Part shown: in pieces, positions 32,627 to 39,847 of the stretch
Position numbering within the stretch: the first letter of the stretch is position 1
How the letters are laid out: each line of letters starts with the position of its first letter
Origin: UBA7985 sp965661545
GTDB lineage: Bacteria > Pseudomonadota > Alphaproteobacteria > UBA7985
Assembly: GCA_965661545.1 (NCBI GenBank)
Contig: CBFIEF010000006.1
Span: forward strand, 51,020 to 115,019
Direction of reading: 5' to 3'
Length of the DNA: 64,000 nt
Position numbers and translations under genes: made by a program
The notes under the pieces: model-generated
Told to the model about the DNA's origin: nothing
Databases searched by the model: none
Seen by the model: only the letters and a program-made list of their open reading frames with translations

Positions 32627-33322
32627 TTAACCCAAGGCGCATGTCATTAGCGCAGTGAAAGGTGCTGACGGTGTGGGCTGAGTGGCGAGGGTTAGGCTGT
32701 CCAAGGGGTGATCCGCCTCAGGAACAAGGCGCGCGTACAGGTCTTGCAGCTCAGCATGCAGCGCCATATCCGCCGCGCCGCCCGTCAAACGACCCGTCAG
32801 TGTCATGTGAAACCGAAAGTCGTCGAACACGAAGGGGTAGCCAAACTGGTCAAGGTGCTGCCGTTGCCGTTCGCTTAACCGTTCGGGTTGTCGGCGATCG
32901 ACTTCGGACGCGGTCAGTGGTGCGCGGAAGGGCTCAAAAGCCGATACCACGGCCCGCTCAAGCCGCAGCAAGCGATCGGGCTGGACGGCGGGCATAATGG
33001 ACAAGAAGCCGTGCAGGTTCTGGACTGAGGTTTGCGGCAGCAGCGCGGGCGCTGCGTTGGCACAGAACGCGCGGAAGAAATCAAGCAGCTCGGCTTCGGT
33101 TTGATCAGAAGATAGGCGAAACGGCGCCTTGATAGTGGCGTGAAAGCCATAACTGCGGGCCTTGGCAGTCAGGGTCTCAAAATCTGCTACGGAGACAGCG
33201 TTGAGAGCGAATTGCTCAACCGCTGCCGCTTGGCGGTGAATATCAATACCCAAGGTTCGCGCGCCAAAACGGGCGAGTGCGGTGCGTTCCGGGCTGAAGT
33301 AAACGGCGTAGCGAACAGACAT
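32627..33322 (-). CDS. DUF1045 protein, 2H phosphoesterase superfamily
   Basis: A 231-residue soluble protein. The DUF1045 family shows as an N-terminal VRYAVYFSPERTALARFGARTLG, and two H-x-T-h motifs of 2H phosphoesterases: HATIK (about residue 61) and HMTLT (about residue 172). Such genes often sit in phosphonate (C-P lyase) operons, where they may cleave cyclic phosphate intermediates, but no phn gene is present here. The stop lies 10 bp after the DUF1801 gene on the same strand, so the three genes at 32.6-34.6 kb probably share a transcript. Confidence 0.75.
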   Translation of the reverse strand: MSVRYAVYFSPERTALARFGARTLGIDIHRQAAAVEQFALNAVSVADFETLTAKARSYGFHATIKAPFRLSSDQTEAELLDFFRAFCANAAPALLPQTSVQNLHGFLSIMPAVQPDRLLRLERAVVSAFEPFRAPLTASEVDRRQPERLSERQRQHLDQFGYPFVFDDFRFHMTLTGRLTGGAADMALHAELQDLYARLVPEADHPLDSLTLATQPTPSAPFTALMTCALG

Positions 33323-33332
33323 TCTCCTATTC

Positions 33333-33758
33333 CTACTCCGCCCCGTATTTGTGGCGCATGCAGGTCAGCGACTGCTTGATCAAGTCCTCAAGGACCGACC
33401 GATCCACGTTGGATAAGCGCGTGATATAGAGACAAGCTTTGCCGATTTTATAAGTGCCCAGTCGGCTCATTAGGTCGTCATAGGCTGAGAAACCGCCCAT
33501 GATGTAAGCTGTCAGGGCCGTCTTGCGAGGGGAAAAGCCGGTGAGAAACATATCCCCCTCGCGGCCACTCTCGTACGTGTAGTGATACTGCCCGAACCCC
33601 ACGATGCTGCCCCAAAGCACGGGGGGATGGCCGGACAACCGCGTCATCATTTCCAGCATGTCAAAACTGTCTTTGCGTCGACCGCTGTGCCCGACTGCGT
33701 CGAGGAAGGCTTCAACGCTGTCTTCGGTCGGGCGCGTCTTGTTATCGGCTTTGGCCAT
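33333..33758 (-). CDS. DUF1801 protein
   Basis: A 141-residue cytoplasmic protein of the DUF1801 (YdhG-like) family, recognisable by GSIVGFGQYHYTYESGREGDMFLTGFSPRKTALTAYIMGGF and the ending YKIGKACLYITRLSNVDRSVLEDLI. No function is known for the family. The start is ATG; the stop of the upstream gene is one base away (33760), so translation is probably coupled. Neighbours suggest no obvious pathway. Confidence 0.75.
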   Translation of the reverse strand: MAKADNKTRPTEDSVEAFLDAVGHSGRRKDSFDMLEMMTRLSGHPPVLWGSIVGFGQYHYTYESGREGDMFLTGFSPRKTALTAYIMGGFSAYDDLMSRLGTYKIGKACLYITRLSNVDRSVLEDLIKQSLTCMRHKYGAE

Positions 33759-33759
33759 T

Positions 33760-34578
33760 CTACTGAGCGAGCCCTTGCGCTTCTGCCCAAGCGGCGTGTC
33801 GCGGCGCTGCGGGAACGTCCATTGGCTCCATGATCAGACGAGGGTTGCTGGTCAGTTTGCCCAAGGCTTCGAAAATCGGGAACCACGGCAATTGGCCCTC
33901 GCCGATGCCCCAGTGTCGATCTGCTGAACCGTCGGTGTCCTGCAGGTGAACATGCTCGAGCATGTTTCCGGCTGATTTGATGAAATCCACCACGTGCGGC
34001 GCGCCAAAGCGTCCGTGCATGTAGTGGGCGTGCCCCGTGTCGATGGACGTTCGGACATGATCGGAACCAAGCGTCTCGATCAGCCGCACACGCCATGTTG
34101 GGTCGATGTCCTGAATATTCTCAAGCACGATGGTGATGCCAAAGTCTTCAGCCATCTTGATGGCGTCCGAGATGGTGTCCTGAACCAGACCAATCTTGCC
34201 AGCCTCATACCCCATATGGAGCATGTTATCTCGATCCCACAGCGTCAGCGGTGAGTGCAACACCATCTGTGTCGCGCCCATGCGGTGTGCCATTTTGAGA
34301 GCTTGCTCAAGCCGCATCCGCACGACCTTACGAATGGCCGGATCAATGCTGTCGAGGTCAAAACCATAAAAGGGGCCATGCAGGCCCAAGCGCCCCGTAT
34401 AAGAAGAGCCCAACAGCTCTCTCACCCGGTCAGCAACCTTGTCGGCAGTCTTTTCCAGGACGAAGGCGTGATAGCCATCCTGAATCTCCAAATCCCGATT
34501 TTTCTCCAGCACCCACGGCACCATCTTTTCAAGATTGTGCAGCTCCATCGCGCACCCGAGAACAGGTAAGTTAGCCAT
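33760..34578 (-). CDS. Sugar phosphate isomerase/epimerase-type TIM barrel protein
   Basis: A 272-residue protein of the xylose-isomerase-like TIM-barrel (AP-endonuclease 2) superfamily. Typical metal-ligand segments are LHGPFYGFD, MVLHSPL, IVLENIQD, SIDTGHAHY and EHVHLQDTDGSADRHWGIGEGQLPW. Members isomerise sugars or inositols or act on related substrates; the specific reaction cannot be assigned. It heads the minus-strand group with DUF1801 and DUF1045. The region upstream (34579-34943) is non-coding. Confidence 0.75.
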   Translation of the reverse strand: MANLPVLGCAMELHNLEKMVPWVLEKNRDLEIQDGYHAFVLEKTADKVADRVRELLGSSYTGRLGLHGPFYGFDLDSIDPAIRKVVRMRLEQALKMAHRMGATQMVLHSPLTLWDRDNMLHMGYEAGKIGLVQDTISDAIKMAEDFGITIVLENIQDIDPTWRVRLIETLGSDHVRTSIDTGHAHYMHGRFGAPHVVDFIKSAGNMLEHVHLQDTDGSADRHWGIGEGQLPWFPIFEALGKLTSNPRLIMEPMDVPAAPRHAAWAEAQGLAQ

Positions 34579-34943
34579 CGAACGTTCCTTTAAAACTCAG
34601 CCTTTGATTTTGGACACAATAGAAATGACAAATGGGTTTCAGGCAAACTCAATTTGGGCCCCGTCGAGTGTAAGTTTGGAACCCGATTCTATTTCCGATT
34701 CGTTTTGGCATTTGGCCAGATTCTCAAGATGCGCAGGGGTCGCGCATAACAACAGGCCACATTTTCCATTCGCAAAGCGTTTCGAAAACGACTGAAGCAT
34801 TGATGCAACAGGGTTTTTTCCGATCCTTGAATCAGCTCGCATAATTACAAAAGCTCAAGGAATACCTTCCGGAGTAGGCGAAGCATGGTGGTGAACTTGT
34901 CTGCTGCTGGCTGACAGGTGGGCTTTATACTTGGAGTTATTTC
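34579..34943. other. Non-coding gap between the TIM-barrel gene and the outer membrane protein gene
   Basis: A 365-bp divergent intergenic region. It should carry promoters for both sides, but I see no clear -35/-10 pair. It includes a TTGGAG ribosome binding site just ahead of the outer membrane protein start at 34944. No RNA or repeat structure was recognised. Confidence 0.4.
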
Positions 34944-35711
34944 ATGAAGTTTATTACCGCTACCTTGGGCGCGCTTGTTTTAGCTGCTGCGTCCTTCGTC
35001 GGTACCGCGCAGGCGCAACAGGGCTATTACTCGGCACCTGGTTTCAGCCAAGGCGGTCCCATTTCTTTGGGCTACACCGGTAACATCGGCTACAGCCCGA
35101 ACTATTACTACGGTCAGCCGCAGTATGTCGTACGCCGCACAATGAAGCCGATTTGGGCTTTGGGTGCGCCGGTTACCCTGGGCAACCCTGCGGGTAACGC
35201 TGAGGTATCATTCTACAGTGCGATGTCTGTCTCTACGGAGCATTCTATTCCACTGGCTGGTACGTTTGAATTTGGTCCTTCACTGGGCCTTGGCGCGCGC
35301 ATCGCTTGGAACGATCCGTATTCCAACCTACGTGTGTCGAGCAGCATGACCGCGACCAAGTGGGAAATCGAAGACGTTTGGGACGGCATCAATGACGCCC
35401 CTTACCTTGCCGGTCGCTCCAGCCAAACCATGGCTGACTACACTCAGATTTCGACTGATATCGGTCTGGGTATTGTCGAGGGCAATTCCTGGCTCAGTGC
35501 GATTGTTGGTATCAACACTGACTCTGACTACTCCTATGCTCTGCCGTACGCAGGTCTTGAATTTGGGTCTCAGGCTGAAATTGCTCCGGGTGTTGCGCTG
35601 GACTTCTCCTTGAAGGGTCTTCGTGAGTTCTCTGAACCGAGCATTCGCGGGTTCCACACCTCCGGTCGTTGGATTGCAACGGGTACCGTAGGCCTGCGCA
35701 TTAAGTTCTAA
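34944..35711 (+). CDS. Exported outer-membrane-type protein of unknown function
   Basis: A 255-residue protein with a strong signal peptide (ITATLGALVLAAASFVGTAQA, cleaved before QQG). The mature N-terminus is Tyr/Gly-rich (QGYYSAPGFSQGG, YYYGQPQYVV); the rest alternates beta-strand-like segments with turns and ends in the outer-membrane signature of a terminal Phe (TVGLRIKF). An 8-12 strand barrel or a surface beta-protein is possible. No family is recognised. A strong terminator follows directly, so it is a single-gene unit. Confidence 0.6.
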   Translation: MKFITATLGALVLAAASFVGTAQAQQGYYSAPGFSQGGPISLGYTGNIGYSPNYYYGQPQYVVRRTMKPIWALGAPVTLGNPAGNAEVSFYSAMSVSTEHSIPLAGTFEFGPSLGLGARIAWNDPYSNLRVSSSMTATKWEIEDVWDGINDAPYLAGRSSQTMADYTQISTDIGLGIVEGNSWLSAIVGINTDSDYSYALPYAGLEFGSQAEIAPGVALDFSLKGLREFSEPSIRGFHTSGRWIATGTVGLRIKF

Positions 35712-35745
35712 GGCGCGGTCAACAGACCCTACGCACAGCCCACCG

Positions 35746-35787
35746 TAAAAAAGACCTCGTCGGCGTTAACCGGCGAGGTCCTTTTTC
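35746..35787 (+). terminator. Rho-independent terminator after the outer membrane protein gene
   Basis: The stem GACCTCG (35753-35759) / CGAGGTC (35774-35780), extended by an inner GC pairing, is followed by a T-run (CTTTTTCG) and preceded by A6. The A-run on the left means that it could also serve the convergent mttB gene. Confidence 0.9.
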
Positions 35788-35818
35788 GTTTCTGGAAGCT
35801 GGATACTTGGCTGCTCAA

Positions 35819-37360
35819 TCAGCCGAAGTGAATGCGGAACCTTTCGCGGACCGCGGCATCAATTTCCGGCGAAATGTGCGTTGGCCGTGGGCCTTGCAGG
35901 ATCGTGCGCAGTGTCTTCTGTGCGGCCTCGAGCAAGACTGGCTTGCCCACTTCCGCCCACTCCTTGGGTGACGTCCGATCCCCGATGGTGGGATAGATGT
36001 ACTCGGACTGCATCAAACTAAGCGTCTGATCCGAGCCCAGATAATGCCCCGGACCTTCCAAGCAGGTCTTGGCCATTACGTCGAGTGAGAGCTTGTCCGG
36101 CGTGACTTCCAGCCCGCGCACACAGCGCATCGCCTGTCCCAACATATCATTGTCAATGATCAGCGATTCCAAGCAGAAGCCCAAAAGAGAGGCATGCATT
36201 CCGGCTGATTCATAGACCATGTTGATCCCGGCTAGACCGGCCATCACGTTGGTGATGCCTTTTTCATAGCCCGACTGAGCATCCGGCATTTTGGCGTCGG
36301 CCATGCCGGCCGCAGAACCGGTTGGCAGGCCGAGGAACTTGCCCATTTGACCAACAGCCGCGGTCAAAATCGCTTGCTCACCAGAGCCACCCGACATCGC
36401 ACCAGACCGCAAGTCAGAGACAAACGGCCATGGGCCGAAAATCGCAGGGTGACCGGGCGATATGGAGTTAACATACACCAGACCACCCAAGCACTCCGCA
36501 ACCGCCTGTACAACTGCGCCAGCGATAGCTGCGGGGGCTGTTGCCCCTGCTTGACCAGCAGAGAGCAGCAATACCGGCATGCCGCCCCGGATCGCCACTT
36601 CCATGATTTCACAGGATTCAGTGGCGTACTTCATAGGCGGAACCACAAAGGTTACCGACAGGGACACAAACGGACGCGCACGCCACGCTTCTTCGGAACC
36701 GGCAACCATGTGGAGCAGCTCAAGGCCGTCTTCCATGTGGGTCGTGTCGACAAACGAGGTGCCGACGTGCTTTTTCGTGCCGGAGATCGATGCGTATACG
36801 GTGTTCAGGTCCATCTCGCGGTTGTCGAGAATATCGCGAGCAACCATTGGGCGCTGGAAGAAATGGATGTTGTCCATCTGATCCACAATGCGCGCGGCGC
36901 TGTAGAGATGACCGATGGTGGAATCTTCGTATTCCTTGGTGTCCACGTTCACCAGATGCACAGCGGCACCAGCGGTTCCGAAGTGAACTCGGTTGCCGCT
37001 CAGATCCAGATCAAAAGCCGGATCTTGCGCATGAAGAGTCAGATTCTTATTCGCGATCGACAGCGTATGCTCCACCAGTGCACGGGGGAAGCGCAGGCGG
37101 TTATCGTCGCCCAAAATCGCTCCAGCGGCGACCATCGACTCAACACCTGATTGCGGCGCATCGGCCATTCCGATGGTTTCCAAGGCCGTTAAGGCAGCCT
37201 CGTAGATCGTCGCCATCTCATTGTCTGACAGCGGTTTGTAACCACCGCCTTCCATGCCCGGGCGGACCGGGCGGATATCTTCAGCCAACGGGGCTGCACG
37301 AAGGGCGACACGGGCAGATCGGCCACCGGCGCGGCCCTTTCTCGGTGCTTCAGCGTTCAT
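35819..37360 (-). CDS. MttB-family methyltransferase, pyrrolysine-free
   Basis: A 513-residue member of the trimethylamine methyltransferase (MttB) superfamily: GTAGAAVHLVNVDTKEYEDST, AGQAGATAPAAIAGAVVQA, PGHPAIFGPWPFVSDLRSGAM and LGLPTGSAAGMADAKMPDAQSGYEK are family blocks. No in-frame amber codon is present, so it is a non-Pyl member like the glycine betaine methyltransferase MtgB type, demethylating a quaternary amine onto a corrinoid protein. No cognate corrinoid gene is visible here. It lies 15 bp after an FAD/GcvT demethylase gene, with AGGAGAG before its ATG, and ends near a terminator. Confidence 0.85.
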   Translation of the reverse strand: MNAEAPRKGRAGGRSARVALRAAPLAEDIRPVRPGMEGGGYKPLSDNEMATIYEAALTALETIGMADAPQSGVESMVAAGAILGDDNRLRFPRALVEHTLSIANKNLTLHAQDPAFDLDLSGNRVHFGTAGAAVHLVNVDTKEYEDSTIGHLYSAARIVDQMDNIHFFQRPMVARDILDNREMDLNTVYASISGTKKHVGTSFVDTTHMEDGLELLHMVAGSEEAWRARPFVSLSVTFVVPPMKYATESCEIMEVAIRGGMPVLLLSAGQAGATAPAAIAGAVVQAVAECLGGLVYVNSISPGHPAIFGPWPFVSDLRSGAMSGGSGEQAILTAAVGQMGKFLGLPTGSAAGMADAKMPDAQSGYEKGITNVMAGLAGINMVYESAGMHASLLGFCLESLIIDNDMLGQAMRCVRGLEVTPDKLSLDVMAKTCLEGPGHYLGSDQTLSLMQSEYIYPTIGDRTSPKEWAEVGKPVLLEAAQKTLRTILQGPRPTHISPEIDAAVRERFRIHFG

Positions 37361-37375
37361 GGAAAGACTCTCCTG

Positions 37376-39847
37376 TTAGGCGCGGACGCGTTCAGAGGTT
37401 GGATCGTACATAGGCTTCAACGAAACCTCGGCTGCGATGCGCTGACCGGCGATTTCGATTTCGTAAGATGACAGCAACTGGTCCGCACCTTTCTCGCCAT
37501 CGATGACGGGCACGTAACCCATGCCAATCGACGCCCCAAGCGTGTGGCCGTAGTTGCCGGAGGTCAGGAAGCTCACAATCTTGCCGTCCCGAATGATCGG
37601 CTCGTTGTGATAAACCATGGCCTTTGGGTCAGAGAGCTTGAACTGTAGCATTCGGCGCTGCAGGCCGCGCTCGCGGGTGTCCATGACCGCTTTTCGGCCT
37701 ATGAAGTCGCCAAACTTGCCGCTGTCCTTATCGCGCTTCACCGCAAAGCCAAGCCCGGCTTCGAGCACGTTGTCTTCGTCGGTGATGTCGTGACCAAAGT
37801 GGCGGAAGGCCTTTTCGATGCGGCAGGAATCCAACACGTGCAAGCCACACATCTTCAGGCCCAAGTCCTGGCCTGCTTCATCGATGCTTTCGAACACGTG
37901 CCCCGCCATATCGGCGCTGACGTAGAGCTCCCAGCCCAGTTCTCCAACATAGGAAATCCGGTGCGCACGGGCCAAGCCCATGCCGATTTCGATCTCCCGC
38001 GCCGTACCAAAGGGATGCACGTCGTTGGTGAAGCCATCCGGCGATACGCGGTTGAGCAGTTCTCGAGACTGCGGACCCATCAGCGCGATAACCGCTTCGC
38101 CCGAGGTATTGTCAAAGACAGTCACATGGGCCCCTGCAGGGACGTGGCGCTGCAGCCATGCCATATCGCGGCGGATTGTGGCCGCCGGGACAACCAGCAG
38201 GAAGGACGTCTCGGCCAGGCGCGTGACAGTCAGGTCGCTCTCTATCCCGCCGCGCCCGTTGAGCATTTGCGTGTAGACGATCTTGCCCGGCTCAACGTTC
38301 ATATCGTTGGCGCAAACATGCTGGAGGAAGGGCAGGGCATCTGCGCCTTCAACACGGATTTTGCCAAAGGTCGAAAGATCGAACAGGCCAACGCCTTCGC
38401 GCACGGATTGATGCTCTTCGCGGGCGTTGTCGAACCAGTTTTGCGGGCCCCAGTCGTAGCGGTATTCCCGCTCCTGACCGTCGCGGGCAAACCAGTTTGC
38501 GCGCTCCCAGCCTGCGGTCTCGCCAAACACGGCTCCTTTGGCTTTTAGGTGCTCGTGCAGCGGTGTGCGACGGACGCCGCGTGCTGTTTCCGGCTGGCGG
38601 TGGGGCCAGTGATCGGCGTAGAGCAGGCCAAGGCTTTCCGACACGCGCTCGCGCAGATACAAGCGGTTCTTCTGGAACGGCTGGGCGCGGCGAATGTCCA
38701 CGTCCCACAAGTCAAAAGGCGGCTCACCGTCCACGATCCATTGTGCCAGCGCGTAGCCTGCGCCGCCCGAAGATACGATACCGATGGAATTATAGCCCGC
38801 AGCGACCCAAAAGCCGCGCAACTCAGGCGCTTCGCCGAGGTAATATTTATCGTCCGGCGTGAAGCTTTCTGGGCCGTTGAAAAAGGTATGGATCCCCGCT
38901 TCGCCCAACAGCGGCATGCGGTTCACACCCATTTCAAGGATCGGCTCGAAGTGGTCGAAATCTTCAGGCAACTGGTCGAAGCAGAAGTCTTCGGAAATCC
39001 CGTTCATGCCCCATGGCTTTGCCTTGGGCTCAAAGGCACCGAGCATCATCTTGCCCGCGTCTTCTTTATAGTAAGCGCACTCGTCCGGCACGCGCAGTAC
39101 CGGCATTTGCGTCAGGCCCTCAACCGGCTCGGTGACGATGTAAAAGTGCTCGCAAGCGTGCAGCGGCACGGTAACGCCAGCCATGGCCGCAAAGTCACGC
39201 GCCCACATACCGCCGCAGTTTACAACAACATCCGCATCAATCTGACCCGGTTCGCCATCGCGTTCATAAGTAACGCCGGTGACGGCGCCGTTGGCCTGAT
39301 TGACGCCCGTGACTTTGACGCCTTCGATGATGGTTGCGCCCATCTGCCGGGCACCCTTCGCCAGCGCCAAAGCGATGTTCGCGGGGTCACACTGCCCGTC
39401 GAGTGGCAGGTGAACTGCGGCTTTCACACCATCAATGTTCAGGTGCGGGTACATGGCCAGCGCTTCTTCAGGGCTGATCTCGTTGACATCAACGTCAAAA
39501 GCCCGCGCAAGAGATGCCTGACGGTAAATCTCTTCCTTGCGGGCTTCTGTGAGGGCCACAGTGATGGAGCCGTTTTGCTTCATCCCGGTCGACAGGCCGG
39601 TTTCCTCTTCAAGCTTCACGTAAAGCTCTGCGGAGTACTTGGCCAGACGGGTCATATTCTGGTTGGGGCGAAGCTGGCCAATCAGCCCCGCCGCGTGCCA
39701 TGTCGTTCCGCATGTGAGCTGCTTCCGCTCCAGCAGGACGATGTCTTTCCACCCCATCTTGGCCAGGTGATAGGCAACGGAACAGCCGCTGACCCCGCCG
39801 CCAACGACGACGGCGCGGGCTTTGTTCGGAATGGGTTTTACGCTCAT
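37376..39847 (-). CDS. FAD-dependent oxidoreductase with GcvT domain (dimethylglycine/sarcosine dehydrogenase-like)
   Basis: An 823-residue protein. The N-terminal FAD fold (VVVGGGVSGCS) has the covalent-flavin type motif TTWHAAG with H51 where DMGDH and SARDH attach FAD. The DAO/FAO_M part spans about residues 10-420; the folate-binding GCV_T domain (about 450-710) has FDLSTFGKIRVEGADAL and WELYVSADMAGH; the GCV_T_C segment follows. Such proteins oxidatively demethylate N-methyl amino compounds and hand formaldehyde to tetrahydrofolate. It starts with an ATGA overlap with the upstream paralogue. The exact substrate is open. Confidence 0.85.
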   Translation of the reverse strand: MSVKPIPNKARAVVVGGGVSGCSVAYHLAKMGWKDIVLLERKQLTCGTTWHAAGLIGQLRPNQNMTRLAKYSAELYVKLEEETGLSTGMKQNGSITVALTEARKEEIYRQASLARAFDVDVNEISPEEALAMYPHLNIDGVKAAVHLPLDGQCDPANIALALAKGARQMGATIIEGVKVTGVNQANGAVTGVTYERDGEPGQIDADVVVNCGGMWARDFAAMAGVTVPLHACEHFYIVTEPVEGLTQMPVLRVPDECAYYKEDAGKMMLGAFEPKAKPWGMNGISEDFCFDQLPEDFDHFEPILEMGVNRMPLLGEAGIHTFFNGPESFTPDDKYYLGEAPELRGFWVAAGYNSIGIVSSGGAGYALAQWIVDGEPPFDLWDVDIRRAQPFQKNRLYLRERVSESLGLLYADHWPHRQPETARGVRRTPLHEHLKAKGAVFGETAGWERANWFARDGQEREYRYDWGPQNWFDNAREEHQSVREGVGLFDLSTFGKIRVEGADALPFLQHVCANDMNVEPGKIVYTQMLNGRGGIESDLTVTRLAETSFLLVVPAATIRRDMAWLQRHVPAGAHVTVFDNTSGEAVIALMGPQSRELLNRVSPDGFTNDVHPFGTAREIEIGMGLARAHRISYVGELGWELYVSADMAGHVFESIDEAGQDLGLKMCGLHVLDSCRIEKAFRHFGHDITDEDNVLEAGLGFAVKRDKDSGKFGDFIGRKAVMDTRERGLQRRMLQFKLSDPKAMVYHNEPIIRDGKIVSFLTSGNYGHTLGASIGMGYVPVIDGEKGADQLLSSYEIEIAGQRIAAEVSLKPMYDPTSERVRA

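Noticed and set aside
34926..34931. TATACT before the outer membrane protein gene as a -10 box
   Set aside because: A transcript starting from it would begin after or inside the ribosome binding site, leaving no room for translation initiation.
35819..37360. A pyrrolysine-containing (amber readthrough) MttB
   Set aside because: The frame runs 513 codons with no internal TAG, so the homologue belongs to the non-pyrrolysine branch.
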